From: Maricaulis sp047308265
GTDB taxonomy: Bacteria > Pseudomonadota > Alphaproteobacteria > Caulobacterales > Maricaulaceae
Reading direction: 5' to 3'
Assembly (NCBI RefSeq): GCF_047308265.1
Contig: NZ_JBKQWY010000003.1
Location: 186,001-250,000, forward strand
DNA: 64,000 bases
The translations under genes were made by a program, and so were the position numbers. The notes below the pieces were generated by a model, which did no database searches, was not told where the DNA came from, and saw only the letters and a list, made by a program, of their open reading frames with translations. Positions 34,893 through 43,951 of the stretch are shown piece after piece (positions within the stretch are counted from its first letter, which is position 1; each line of letters starts with the position of its first letter).

Positions 34893-36773
34893 ATGGGTTA
34901 CGGTCATTCGGATCACAGCTTCTCCTTCAATGCGATGATAGAAACGACGTCTGTAGAAGTCTGGCAGATGTGGGTGGTGCTTGCCGGTGTCGGTGTGGCC
35001 ATCCTGTTTTACTGCCTCGACCATTTCCCGATCGAAATTGTGTCCGCCACGGTTGTGGCCGGGCTGTTGGTGTTCTTCCACGCCTTCCCGCTGGCCGAAT
35101 CCTCACCCACGCCCAAGGATTTGCTGGAAGGCTTCGCCAATCCCGCGCTCATAACCATTCTGGCCTTGTTGATTGTCGGTCAGGGCATTTTCCAGACCGG
35201 GGCGATGGAAGGCCCGACACAGTTCCTTCTGCGCTCCTATGACACGCGTCCCAGGGCCACGATGGGGATGATTTTCGCCTTCGTGTTCGTCATTTCTGCG
35301 GTCATCAACAACACACCCGTCGTGGTGATGTTTGTGCCCATCATCGCAGCAATCGCCAAACGCATGGAGCAAAGCCCCTCCAAGCTGATGATCCCGTTGT
35401 CCTATGTCTGCATCCTGGCCGGTATGACGACCCTGATCGGTTCCTCGACCAATTTGCTCGTGGCGGACAGCCTGATGTCGACCGCGCAGATAGAACTGGG
35501 CTTTTTCACACCGACCGGGCCGGGCCTGTTCCTCGCCGCGATCGGTGTGGTCTATATCTTCTTTGTCCTGCCCCGTTTCCTGCCCAATCGGGGTGGTCTT
35601 GAAGAAGAGATGACCGGTGGATCGGGCGGGCGTCAGTATATCGCCCAGCTGGAAGTCACCCGTGATCACCCGTTGCTGGGCAAAAAACCGGTGGCCGGCA
35701 TGTTCACCGATCTGCCCGACATGACCGTGCGCATGATCCAGAGGGGCGAACACGCTCTGTTGCCCCCCTTTGATGATGCGCAGCTGCGCGAAGGCGATCT
35801 GGTCATCGTGGCGGCAACCCGCCAAACACTCAGCGATCTGCTGTCCAAGCGTGCAGACTTCCTGCGGGGCATGCTCTCCTCGTCCGGTGAAGGTGAGGAC
35901 CCCACCCCCGGTGATACGCTCTCCATGTCTGAAGCTGTGGTGGCGCCGGGCTCCCGGCTGACCGGTCGAACGATTTCGCAGATCGGTTTTCGTCACGCCA
36001 CGGGCTGTATCGTGCTGGGTATTCAACGGCGCAGTCGCATGATCCGCGCCCGCATGGGCGAGATCCGTCTGGAAGCGGGCGACACACTCTTGCTGTTTGG
36101 TACCTCCTCCGCGATGCGGGCGCTGCGGGCCGACCGCGATCTCCTCCTCCTGGAATGGTCCAAGACCGCCATCACGGATCCGCGTCGCACCACCGCCGCC
36201 CGCCTGATTTTTGGCGGTGTTGTTGCCCTCGCGGCCTCGGGCCTGGTGCCGATTGTCATCGCCTCTTTCCTGGGCGCTGTCGCCATGATCGCCGCGGGTT
36301 GTTTGAACCTGCGCCAGGCCGCACGCGCTTTTGATGTCAGGGTCTATCTGCTGATCGGATCTGCGATCGCGCTGGGCACGGCCCTGCAGACCACGGGCGG
36401 AGCCGGACTTCTGGCCTCCACAGTGGTGAGTATCTTTGCCCCCTACGGGCCGGTCGCCCTGCTCTCCGCGCTCTTCCTGCTGGTGGCGGTGTTGACGAAT
36501 GTCCTCTCCAACAGCGCAACCGCCATCCTGTTCACCCCTATCGCTGTGGGCGCGGCCCAGCAGATGGGGGCGGATCCGACCCTGTTTGCCCTGACAGTCC
36601 TGTTCGCCGCCAATACGTGTTTTGCGACACCGATCGGCTATCAGACCAATTTGCTCGTCATGAGCCCGGGACATTACAGGTTCGGGGATTATTTGCGCGC
36701 AGGCGCCCCTCTTGTGCTGATCTTCTGGCTCGCCTTCACAGCCTATCTCGCGATTTTCCTGGGCTTGGGTTAG
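34893..36773 (+). CDS. SLC13-family permease with two RCK_C domains
   Basis: The 626-residue membrane transporter belongs to the divalent anion/Na+ symporter group, like SLT and YfbS. The N-terminal membrane half has INNTPVVVMFVPIIAAIAKR and MTTLIGSSTNLLVADSL. Two cytosolic TrkA-C (RCK_C) domains lie at about residues 245-320 (EVTRDHPLLGKKPVAGMF) and 345-425 (VVAPGSRLTGRTISQIGF). The second membrane half ends with ATPIGYQTNLLVMSPGHY. Candidate substrates are sulfate, di-carboxylates or similar anions. No clear ribosome binding site precedes ATG 34893; ATG 34935 is an alternative. Confidence 0.88.
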   Translation: MGYGHSDHSFSFNAMIETTSVEVWQMWVVLAGVGVAILFYCLDHFPIEIVSATVVAGLLVFFHAFPLAESSPTPKDLLEGFANPALITILALLIVGQGIFQTGAMEGPTQFLLRSYDTRPRATMGMIFAFVFVISAVINNTPVVVMFVPIIAAIAKRMEQSPSKLMIPLSYVCILAGMTTLIGSSTNLLVADSLMSTAQIELGFFTPTGPGLFLAAIGVVYIFFVLPRFLPNRGGLEEEMTGGSGGRQYIAQLEVTRDHPLLGKKPVAGMFTDLPDMTVRMIQRGEHALLPPFDDAQLREGDLVIVAATRQTLSDLLSKRADFLRGMLSSSGEGEDPTPGDTLSMSEAVVAPGSRLTGRTISQIGFRHATGCIVLGIQRRSRMIRARMGEIRLEAGDTLLLFGTSSAMRALRADRDLLLLEWSKTAITDPRRTTAARLIFGGVVALAASGLVPIVIASFLGAVAMIAAGCLNLRQAARAFDVRVYLLIGSAIALGTALQTTGGAGLLASTVVSIFAPYGPVALLSALFLLVAVLTNVLSNSATAILFTPIAVGAAQQMGADPTLFALTVLFAANTCFATPIGYQTNLLVMSPGHYRFGDYLRAGAPLVLIFWLAFTAYLAIFLGLG

Positions 36774-36804
36774 GCTTTTTACGCGAGTCACATTTGGAGC
36801 CCAC

Positions 36805-37554
36805 TTGACCCATAGTCAGCCGACACGCCAGATCCCGTTTTTCCTGACGGCGGAATCGCCCTGCCCCTATCTGCCCGGGCGCATGGAACGCAAGGTGTTC
36901 ACCCGGATCGATCCGGGCGAAGGCCCTGCCCTCAATGACGCCTTGACCCATGCGGGATTTCGTCGGTCCCAAGCCGTGCTCTATCGTCCCGCCTGTGAAG
37001 GCTGTGATGCCTGTCGCTCGGTGCGTGTCGATGCCACGCATTTCATCTGGTCGCGGCGCTGGCGAAAACTCGTCAATCGCAATGCCGATCTGACCATCTC
37101 CACCGATCGCAATGAAGCCACCTATGAACAGTACGACCTGTTCGACCGTTATCTTCAGTCTCGCCACCAGGATGGCGACATGGTGGGCATGACGTTTGGC
37201 GAATATGCCCTCATGGTCGAGGAAGGCGCACAGCGTACGCACGTCACCGAATACCGCGATGCCGACGGACGTCTCGTGGCGGCCGCGCTTACCGACATGC
37301 TCAAGGACGGCCCCTCGCTGGTCTACAGCTATTTCGACCCCGATCAGGAACGCCGCTCACTGGGCGCCTTCATGATCCTGGACGCCATTCGGCAAGCGGA
37401 ATTGCACGGTTTTCCCTTTGTCTATCTGGGCTATTGGGTCCGGGGCAGTCGCAAAATGATGTACAAGGCTCAGTATCAACCACTGCAGGTTCTCAATCCG
37501 GGGGGCTGGCAGGCCTTCCACCAAACCGATATCGAAGATACAGATCAAGACTGA
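36805..37554 (+). CDS. bpt: Arginyl/leucyl-tRNA--protein transferase (Bpt type)
   Basis: Bpt conjugates leucine from tRNA to N-terminal Asp or Glu of proteins, marking them for ClpAP via the N-end rule. The 249-residue protein starts at TTG 36805 with GGAG 7 bases upstream. It has FFLTAESPCPYLPGRMERKV (residues 12-31), the ACEGCDACRSVRVD cysteine cluster and TYEQYDLFDRYLQSRHQDGD. LVYSYFDPDQERRSLGAFMI and YLGYWVRGSRKMMYKAQYQP are typical of the ATE C-terminal domain. It is separated from the next gene by 65 bp. Confidence 0.95.
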   Translation: MTHSQPTRQIPFFLTAESPCPYLPGRMERKVFTRIDPGEGPALNDALTHAGFRRSQAVLYRPACEGCDACRSVRVDATHFIWSRRWRKLVNRNADLTISTDRNEATYEQYDLFDRYLQSRHQDGDMVGMTFGEYALMVEEGAQRTHVTEYRDADGRLVAAALTDMLKDGPSLVYSYFDPDQERRSLGAFMILDAIRQAELHGFPFVYLGYWVRGSRKMMYKAQYQPLQVLNPGGWQAFHQTDIEDTDQD

Positions 37555-37619
37555 CGGCCCGTCCGGGGAGGGACAGCCGCGACCGGGTGCTCGCCACCCC
37601 GGGATCAAAGGGGAAAATC

Positions 37620-38741
37620 ATGGATCGTCGTACCTTTATCAGTGGACTGGCCATCGCCGGTGGCACCGTGGCCTCGGCCTGCGGAGACATGTCCGGCTCC
37701 AGCACCAGTCCGGCCGCCCCCAATATCAATCGCGGTGTGAAACGCCTGCGCATGGTCACCACCTGGCCCGCCAATTTCCCGGGTCTGGGCACGGCGGCCA
37801 ATAATGTCGCGGAATACATCACGGCCGCATCGGGCGGGGCACTGGAGGTGCGGGTCTACGCTGCGGGCGAGATTGTCTCGGCATTCGAGGTGTTTGATGC
37901 TGTCGCCGATGGCACGGCCGACCTATATCACGGCGCCGAATATTATTGGCAGGGCAAATCGCCGGCCTTCAACTTCTTCACAGCCGTACCGCTGGGCATG
38001 ACCGCCGCGGAAATCATGGGCTGGTGCGAATTCGGCGGCGGCCAGCAGCTGTGGGACGAACTGGCCGGACAGTTCAACATCAAGCCTTTCCAGGCGGGCA
38101 ATTCCGGCCATCAGATGGGCGGCTGGTTCAAGCGCGAAATCAATACGCTGGACGACTTCCGTGGTCTGCGTATGCGTATCCCCGGACTAGGCGGCAATGT
38201 GCTGCGCGAGCTGGGCGGTGCGGCCGTTACCCTGTCGGGTGGCGAGATCTTCCCGGCCCTGCAAAACGGCACAATCGATGCGACCGAATGGGTCGGCCCG
38301 TGGAATGATCTGGCGTTCGGTTTTTACCAGGAAGCCCAGTATTATTACGGACCAGGTTTCCACGAACCGGGATCGTGTCTGTCTGTCGGGATGAATCGCG
38401 GGGTCTGGGACGGGCTTGATGCCGACCACCAGGCCATCGTCCAGGCCGCCTGCCGGGCCGCGAACAATGTGTCGCTCGCCGAGTTTACCTATCAGAACGG
38501 AATCGCGCTCGACGTGCTGCGCAATGAGCATGATGTCCAACTGCGTCAATTCACCCCTGAAATGTGGGACCGTATCGGCGAGATCTCCGAACAAGTCGTT
38601 GCGGATACAGGCCGTGCCGATCCGTTCACCGCACGGGTCTATGAGAGCTATCTCACTGCGCGAGAGAAAATGATGAATTGGGGGCGCATCTCCGAGGCCG
38701 CCTATATGGCACAGCGCGAGCGCGTGTTGGGCGGGCAATAA
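37620..38741 (+). CDS. TRAP transporter substrate-binding protein, TakP-like
   Basis: The 373-residue extracytoplasmic solute receptor belongs to the DctP/TakP family. A Tat-type signal (DRRTFISGLAIAGG) is followed by a lipobox ASAC at about residue 21. The family core includes FKREINTLDDFRGLRMRIPG and LSGGEIFPALQNGTIDATEW. The TakP-like EWVGPWNDLAFGFYQEAQYY and GFHEPGSCLSVGMNR fit receptors for 2-oxo acids such as pyruvate. GGGG lies just before ATG 37620. It heads a DctP-Q-M operon. Confidence 0.9.
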   Translation: MDRRTFISGLAIAGGTVASACGDMSGSSTSPAAPNINRGVKRLRMVTTWPANFPGLGTAANNVAEYITAASGGALEVRVYAAGEIVSAFEVFDAVADGTADLYHGAEYYWQGKSPAFNFFTAVPLGMTAAEIMGWCEFGGGQQLWDELAGQFNIKPFQAGNSGHQMGGWFKREINTLDDFRGLRMRIPGLGGNVLRELGGAAVTLSGGEIFPALQNGTIDATEWVGPWNDLAFGFYQEAQYYYGPGFHEPGSCLSVGMNRGVWDGLDADHQAIVQAACRAANNVSLAEFTYQNGIALDVLRNEHDVQLRQFTPEMWDRIGEISEQVVADTGRADPFTARVYESYLTAREKMMNWGRISEAAYMAQRERVLGGQ

Positions 38742-38743
38742 TC

Positions 38744-39526
38744 ATGCAAAAAGGTGATGGCCTGATCCTGGCGGTCATCGCCGCCAGCCTCCTCCTGCTT
38801 GCCGCCGACACATTGAGTGCGGGCGGCGTATCGAGCTGGGCGCAGCAAACCCTTCCCACACTCGCCCTGACAGCGGGCCATTGGGGCTATCAGATCGGCC
38901 ACGCCCTACTGGTACTGGCGCTCGCGCCCCTGCTTGCCGGCGTAATCGGGCGATTTACCGGCCTGCCCAACATCCTGGCAAACGCACTGACCGGCTATGT
39001 GCGTCTTGCAGATGCGATTAGCGAACAGCTGGGCGGCGCGGCGCGCTGGTTTGCCCTGGGCCTGGTTCTGGCCACCGTCACGATCGTGATCCAGCGCTAT
39101 GTGTTCGGCTTTGCGTCGACCAAGCTGGCGGAATCCGTGATCTATATGCACGCCCTGCTATTCCTGCTGAGTTCGGCCTCGACGGCCCTGCATGATGGGC
39201 ATGTGCGTGTCGACATCATCTACGCCAAGCTCACCGAGAGAGGGCGCGCCTGGACCGAACTGCTGGGCACGTATCTGTGTCTGGTGCCCATGAGTGTGCT
39301 GATCATCTGGTCCGCCCGGGGTTATCTCAGCTCAAGCTGGCGTATTCTCGAACGCTCCCGGGAAAGCGATGGTCTGGCCTTTGTCTATCTGCTTAAGACC
39401 GCGATCGTGGTGTTTGCCATCACGCTGATCCTCCAGGGGGTCTCCCTGGCGTGCCGGGCAGCCTTGACGCTGTCGGGACGCGCCGCGCCGGATCTGCCGG
39501 GCCAGACGGACAAGGCGGAGGTTTGA
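38744..39526 (+). CDS. TRAP transporter small permease DctQ
   Basis: The 260-residue membrane protein is the small TRAP subunit. The DctQ core includes VIQRYVFGFASTKLAESVIY, ALHDGHVRVDIIYAKLTERG and LSSSWRILERSRESDGLAFV. It is longer than the usual 160-190 residues because of an N-terminal extension with two extra membrane segments, a feature of the TakQ-like subgroup. It starts 3 bp after the receptor gene, so coupling is likely. Confidence 0.88.
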   Translation: MQKGDGLILAVIAASLLLLAADTLSAGGVSSWAQQTLPTLALTAGHWGYQIGHALLVLALAPLLAGVIGRFTGLPNILANALTGYVRLADAISEQLGGAARWFALGLVLATVTIVIQRYVFGFASTKLAESVIYMHALLFLLSSASTALHDGHVRVDIIYAKLTERGRAWTELLGTYLCLVPMSVLIIWSARGYLSSSWRILERSRESDGLAFVYLLKTAIVVFAITLILQGVSLACRAALTLSGRAAPDLPGQTDKAEV

Positions 39527-39528
39527 TC

Positions 39529-41121
39529 ATGGGGTGGTTTGTCGAGTTTCTGCCCTTCCTGATGTTCATGGCCGCGTTTGCAGCCCTGCTCAGAGGTTAT
39601 CCCGTCGCCTTCACCCTGGCCGGAGTGGCGCTGGCCTTTGCCCTAATCGGGCTGGCTCTGGGCCATTTCGATCTCATCCATTTCCGGGCCTTCCCGCAGC
39701 GCATCTATGGCAATCTGATGGAGATGGACCGCCAGATCCTGGTCGCTGTCCCGCTGTTTGTCTTCATGGGCGTGATGCTGGAAAAGTCCAAAGTCGCCGA
39801 GGAACTATTGGAAGCCATGGGAGCACTGTTTGGCTCCCTGCGCGGCGGACTGGGCATTTCCGTGGTTGTGGTAGGCGCCTTGCTCGCCGCGTCGACCGGC
39901 ATTGTCGGGGCCACAGTGGTCACCATGGGCTTGTTATCACTGCCGACCATGCTCAAGCGCGGCTATGACCCCGCCCTCGCCTCCGGTTCGATTGCTGCCT
40001 CCGGTACGCTGGGACAGATCATCCCGCCTTCAATCGTGCTCGTGCTGCTGGGTGACCAGATCTCCAATGCCTATCAGGAAGCCCAGCGGGCCCAGGGGAT
40101 TTTCTCACCCGATGTGGTGTCTGTGGGCGATCTGTTTGCCGGTGCGCTCATTCCCGGCCTGATGCTCGTCCTGCTTTATGTGGGTTACCAGGTTTTTGTA
40201 GCCATCACCGCGCCGGAAAAAGCCCCGGCCGCCCCGGCCGAACCCGGCACGCTGAAGCCGGGACGTCTGCTCAATGCACTTCTGCCCCCGCTCTTCCTGA
40301 TCTTTGCGGTGCTCGGTTCCATCCTGGCCGGGCTCGCCACGCCCACTGAAGCGGCGGCCGTAGGGGCCATGGGCGCCACCTTCCTGGCCGCTGCGCGCAA
40401 TGCCGGCGGCACAGATAACCCTGCGATCGGACGCGCCCTGAGTTATGCCGGTCTGGCCGCCGTCATGGGATTGATCCTGTTGATCGTCATGGTCAATACC
40501 GGCTCTGAACGCCGCCTCTATGTCTCTGATCTGGGCGCCGCCAGCCTTCTGGCCTGGTTGATGGTGGCGATCGCCCTGATCGGAGCAGGCCTGTCCCTAT
40601 GGCGACTCAAACGCACCGGTGTGCTCGATGACGTGATGCGCTCCACTGCGACAATATCCGCCATGGTCTTCGTGATCCTGATCGGCGCCTCGCTCTTCTC
40701 TCTGATTTTCCGTGAACTGGGGGGCGATGACACAGTCCAGTCCGTGCTGACGGCCGTGCCCGGCGGTGCCATGGGCGCCCTGGTTGTGGTGATGCTGGTG
40801 ATGTTCATCCTCGGCTTTTTCCTCGATTTCATCGAAATCACCTTTGTGGTGGTGCCGATTGTGGCGCCCATCCTGTTGATGATGGGCGTGGATCCGGTTT
40901 GGCTGGGCGTGATGATGGCGATGAATCTGCAGACCAGTTTTCTCACCCCGCCCTTTGGATTTGCTCTCTTCTATCTGCGCGGTGTCGCACCACCCGAGGT
41001 CAGCACAGCCGCCATTTATCGCGGCGCCATCCCCTTCGTGATCATCCAGATCCTGGCTATCACGATGATTGCCCTCTTCCCCTGGCTTGCAACCGCCTTG
41101 CCCAACTGGCTCTACGGATAG
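39529..41121 (+). CDS. TRAP transporter large permease DctM
   Basis: The 530-residue protein is the ion-coupled transport subunit. Family segments include LRGYPVAFTLAGVALAFALI, PLFVFMGVMLEKSKVAEELL, SIAASGTLGQIIPPSIVLVL and FLDFIEITFVVVPIVAPILL, then NLQTSFLTPPFGFALFYLRG. At 530 residues it is longer than DctM (about 430) owing to an inserted membrane region around 290-390, as in the TakM subgroup. It starts 3 bp after dctQ. Confidence 0.92.
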   Translation: MGWFVEFLPFLMFMAAFAALLRGYPVAFTLAGVALAFALIGLALGHFDLIHFRAFPQRIYGNLMEMDRQILVAVPLFVFMGVMLEKSKVAEELLEAMGALFGSLRGGLGISVVVVGALLAASTGIVGATVVTMGLLSLPTMLKRGYDPALASGSIAASGTLGQIIPPSIVLVLLGDQISNAYQEAQRAQGIFSPDVVSVGDLFAGALIPGLMLVLLYVGYQVFVAITAPEKAPAAPAEPGTLKPGRLLNALLPPLFLIFAVLGSILAGLATPTEAAAVGAMGATFLAAARNAGGTDNPAIGRALSYAGLAAVMGLILLIVMVNTGSERRLYVSDLGAASLLAWLMVAIALIGAGLSLWRLKRTGVLDDVMRSTATISAMVFVILIGASLFSLIFRELGGDDTVQSVLTAVPGGAMGALVVVMLVMFILGFFLDFIEITFVVVPIVAPILLMMGVDPVWLGVMMAMNLQTSFLTPPFGFALFYLRGVAPPEVSTAAIYRGAIPFVIIQILAITMIALFPWLATALPNWLYG

Positions 41122-41130
41122 GAAAACCCC

Positions 41131-42285
41131 GTGATCAAGCGAGACAAGATCACCCTGGAACGCGGTTTCATCATCGTTCTGGCGGTGCTCATTTCAGGCA
41201 TCTTCCTGTGGATGATCCGGCACTATCTTTCCGCCCTGTTCCTGGCCGGGGTCATCACCCTGTTTCTCGACCGGCCACAGGCCGTGCTCACCCGCTGGCT
41301 GGGCGGACGCAAAGGTCTGGCTGCGGCGCTGCTGGTGATCTTTACCCTGATGGCCTTTTTTGTGCCGGCCTCCCTTCTTCTGAGTGTGATCGCAGACCAG
41401 GCCATCGATGTTGCCGGCATGATGACACCCTGGGTGCAGGAGCAGATCAATCTGATCCGCGCGGAGGGACTAGTCGGCCTGCCCGACTGGCTGCCCTTCC
41501 GCCAGGCCATTATCGACCATCAGGACGAGCTGGTCGCCCAGACGGGAAATCTCGCGCGTGCGGTCTCGAATTTTGCGGTCCAGTGGCTTCAGGCCGGCAC
41601 CGGCGGCGTTCTGGCGGCCGCTCTAAACGGTTTCATCCTGATCTATGCGCTGTTCTTTTTCCTGCAGGGTGGCCGCAAGACCGGTCAGCGCGCCATGTCC
41701 ATGCTGCCCATGGCCCGCGAGGATCGCGTGCTCCTGATCGAACGTGCGGTGTCCACGATACGCGCCACGGTGAAGGGCTCTTTTCTGATTGCGCTCGTGC
41801 AGGGCGGACTAACGGGATTAGGCCTGCTTGTCGCTGGTGTCCCCGGCGCCATATTCTGGGGCGCCATCGCCGCCCTTCTCTCTATCATCCCGATGATCGG
41901 ACCTCCGCTGATCTGGGGACCGGCTGCCCTCTGGCTGTTTGCCACCGGTCAACCGATACCCGCGATCGGGCTCGCGGCCTGGGGCATGATCGTCATCTCG
42001 TCCTCGGACAATATCCTGCGTCCGATCTTTGTCGGTCAGGATGCGAAGATGTCGGATTTGACCGTGCTCCTGTCGACCCTGGGCGGTCTGAGCCTGTTTG
42101 GCGCTGTGGGCATTATTCTTGGCCCGGTGATCGCCGCCCTGTTTGCCTCTGTCTGGTATATCTTTGCAGAGACCTTCGAGGGCCTGATCGATCCCGACGA
42201 GGCCGAACCGGTCATCGCATCCGGCGAGACAAGTGCGGATACGGCAACTCAGGCCGGCGAGACGCCTGACCCCAAGAGCGACTAG
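41131..42285 (+). CDS. AI-2E family transporter
   Basis: The 384-residue membrane protein belongs to the AI-2 exporter/PerM family (PF01594). It has about eight helices. FLWMIRHYLSALFLAGVITL starts the fold, and VKGSFLIALVQGGLTGLGLL, FWGAIAALLSIIPMIGPPLI and GLSLFGAVGIILGPVIAALF are typical. It starts at GTG 41131, 9 bp after dctM, with AGGAAAA upstream, so it seems co-transcribed with the TRAP genes. Transported substrates in the family vary and are unproven here. The stop codon overlaps that of the M48 protease gene within CTAG. Confidence 0.88.
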   Translation: MIKRDKITLERGFIIVLAVLISGIFLWMIRHYLSALFLAGVITLFLDRPQAVLTRWLGGRKGLAAALLVIFTLMAFFVPASLLLSVIADQAIDVAGMMTPWVQEQINLIRAEGLVGLPDWLPFRQAIIDHQDELVAQTGNLARAVSNFAVQWLQAGTGGVLAAALNGFILIYALFFFLQGGRKTGQRAMSMLPMAREDRVLLIERAVSTIRATVKGSFLIALVQGGLTGLGLLVAGVPGAIFWGAIAALLSIIPMIGPPLIWGPAALWLFATGQPIPAIGLAAWGMIVISSSDNILRPIFVGQDAKMSDLTVLLSTLGGLSLFGAVGIILGPVIAALFASVWYIFAETFEGLIDPDEAEPVIASGETSADTATQAGETPDPKSD

Positions 42286-43325
42286 ACCTCTGGCACGCTG
42301 GTCGTCGAGGGGGCTGTCGGCCTCTGGCCATCGGCATAGTCAACCAGGGCATCGATCCGCTGGTCAATGGTGGGATGGGTGGCAAAAAAGCCCATGAAAC
42401 CCGTGCGCGGATTGTCGATGAACATCTCTCGCACCTCGTCAGGCGCCTTGTCGACGTCGGACCGGCCGGAGATCTTCATCAAAGCAGAGATCATCGCATC
42501 GGGATTGCGGGTCAACTCGACGGCACCGGCATCGGCCATGTATTCGCGCCGGCGCGACAGCGAGAAACGGATCAGGATTGCCAGGCCATAGGCCACCGCC
42601 ACAATGGCGAGCGCAATGAAGACCAGAGCCGCACCATTTCGCCCCTGTCTATTGCTGCCGGAGCGACGCACGCTGCGCATGAACAGGCTGCGAAACATCA
42701 ATTCGCCCGCAAAGGAGATAATGCCGACGAAAATGACGGCGATGACCAGCAGGCGCACATCGCCGTGGCGGATATGGGAGAGCTCGTGAGCGAGAACCGC
42801 CTCCAGCTCTGCACGGTCGAGGGTCTGCATCAAACCGCGTGTGACCGTGACGGTATACTGGCTTTCGCGCACCCCCGAAGCATAGGCATTCAGCGCGCCG
42901 GTTTCGATAACCGCCAGGCGGGGCATGGTCATACCACGCGAGATGCACAGATTTTCCAGCAGATTATAGAGTTCAGGTTCCTGCGCCCGTGTGACACTGC
43001 GCGCGCCGGTCGAGGCCTGGATGATGGCGGTATGAAAAAACCAGGCAATGATAAACCAGACGGCGGTGATGGCCAGGGAGATCAGGGCGATCATCGGCCC
43101 GTTCGCCAAAACAGTACTCAGCGCGTCGGCCACACTGTGCTCAGTGCCCACCGAGGGGTGCGTCCCACGCCAGCCCGGCTGCGCCGTCACAGCCTGTCCG
43201 CCCCACAACAGCGCAAACGCAAAACCGATCGCGATCAGCAGCAGGGGAAATCCGGCCAGAAGCAGAATGGATCGCAGATTATTGTTCCAGATATGGGTGC
43301 GAAGTCCGGAGGCTGAAAGAAACAT
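42282..43325 (-). CDS. M48 family metalloprotease (HtpX-like)
   Basis: The 347-residue membrane zinc protease has the HExxH motif in AVLAHELSHIRHGDVRLLVI. N-terminal helices (LLLAGFPLLLIAIGFAFALL and a second near residue 80) and two more follow the active site. The third zinc ligand is the Glu in RREYMADAGAVELT. It is downstream of lemA by 29 bp, the usual lemA-htpX pairing. A role in membrane protein quality control is family knowledge. Confidence 0.92.
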   Translation of the reverse strand: MFLSASGLRTHIWNNNLRSILLLAGFPLLLIAIGFAFALLWGGQAVTAQPGWRGTHPSVGTEHSVADALSTVLANGPMIALISLAITAVWFIIAWFFHTAIIQASTGARSVTRAQEPELYNLLENLCISRGMTMPRLAVIETGALNAYASGVRESQYTVTVTRGLMQTLDRAELEAVLAHELSHIRHGDVRLLVIAVIFVGIISFAGELMFRSLFMRSVRRSGSNRQGRNGAALVFIALAIVAVAYGLAILIRFSLSRRREYMADAGAVELTRNPDAMISALMKISGRSDVDKAPDEVREMFIDNPRTGFMGFFATHPTIDQRIDALVDYADGQRPTAPSTTSVPEV

Positions 43326-43354
43326 GGTTCACGCCTCCGGCAACGCAATCGAAC

Positions 43355-43906
43355 CTAGAACTTCACCTGCGGAGCACCGCGTTCGGCTTCACCCACTTCG
43401 AAATAGTCCTTCTGGGTAAATCCGAAAATATTGGCAAACAACACGGCAGGGAATTGTTCCGAGGCCGTATTGTACTCGCTGACCGCATTGTTGAAGAAGC
43501 GGCGGGCGGCGGCGATCTTGTTTTCAAGATCCGCCAGCTCGTTTTGCAGTGACAGGAAGTTTTGATTGGCCTTCAGGTCCGGATAGCTTTCCGAGAGGGC
43601 AAACAGCTGACGCAGTGCGCCGGAGAGCAGGTTTTCCGCTTCGGCCAGGTCTTTGAGGCTGGTCGCGTCGATCGCCGTCTGGCGGGCCTTGATCACGCCG
43701 GTGAGCGTGGTTTGCTCATGCTCGGCATAGCCTTTGACCGTCTCCACCAGATTGGGCACCAGATCATGGCGCTGTTTCAGCTGGACATCGATATCGCCCC
43801 AGGCCTGTTGGCAGGTCTGACGCAGGGCGACCAGACGGTTGTAGATCATCACGGCAAAAATGCCCAAACCGATGATCACGATGAGAAGAATAATGCCGGC
43901 GTCCAT
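43355..43906 (-). CDS. lemA: LemA family protein
   Basis: The 183-residue protein has a single N-terminal membrane helix (IILLIVIIGLGIFAVMIY) and then the LemA core: YNRLVALRQTCQQAWGDIDV, LKQRHDLVPNLVETVKGYAE and FFNNAVSEYNTASEQFPAVL. The rest is a helical coiled structure. It lies upstream of the M48 protease, as in most genomes. Molecular function is not known. Confidence 0.94.
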   Translation of the reverse strand: MDAGIILLIVIIGLGIFAVMIYNRLVALRQTCQQAWGDIDVQLKQRHDLVPNLVETVKGYAEHEQTTLTGVIKARQTAIDATSLKDLAEAENLLSGALRQLFALSESYPDLKANQNFLSLQNELADLENKIAAARRFFNNAVSEYNTASEQFPAVLFANIFGFTQKDYFEVGEAERGAPQVKF

Positions 43907-43951
43907 AAGGCTCTCCCTTGAACTGTCTGATCCTTGGCCCGTCAGCCTGTC

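Noticed and set aside
35103..36791. Open frame of 562 codons on the minus strand
   Set aside because: It is antisense to the SLC13/RCK permease and its translation is rich in His, Gln and Arg with no membrane or domain pattern.
40899..42269. Open frame of 456 codons on the plus strand
   Set aside because: It is a frame-shifted reading of the DctM end and the AI-2E permease. The translation is Arg/Pro/His-rich and unlike a protein.
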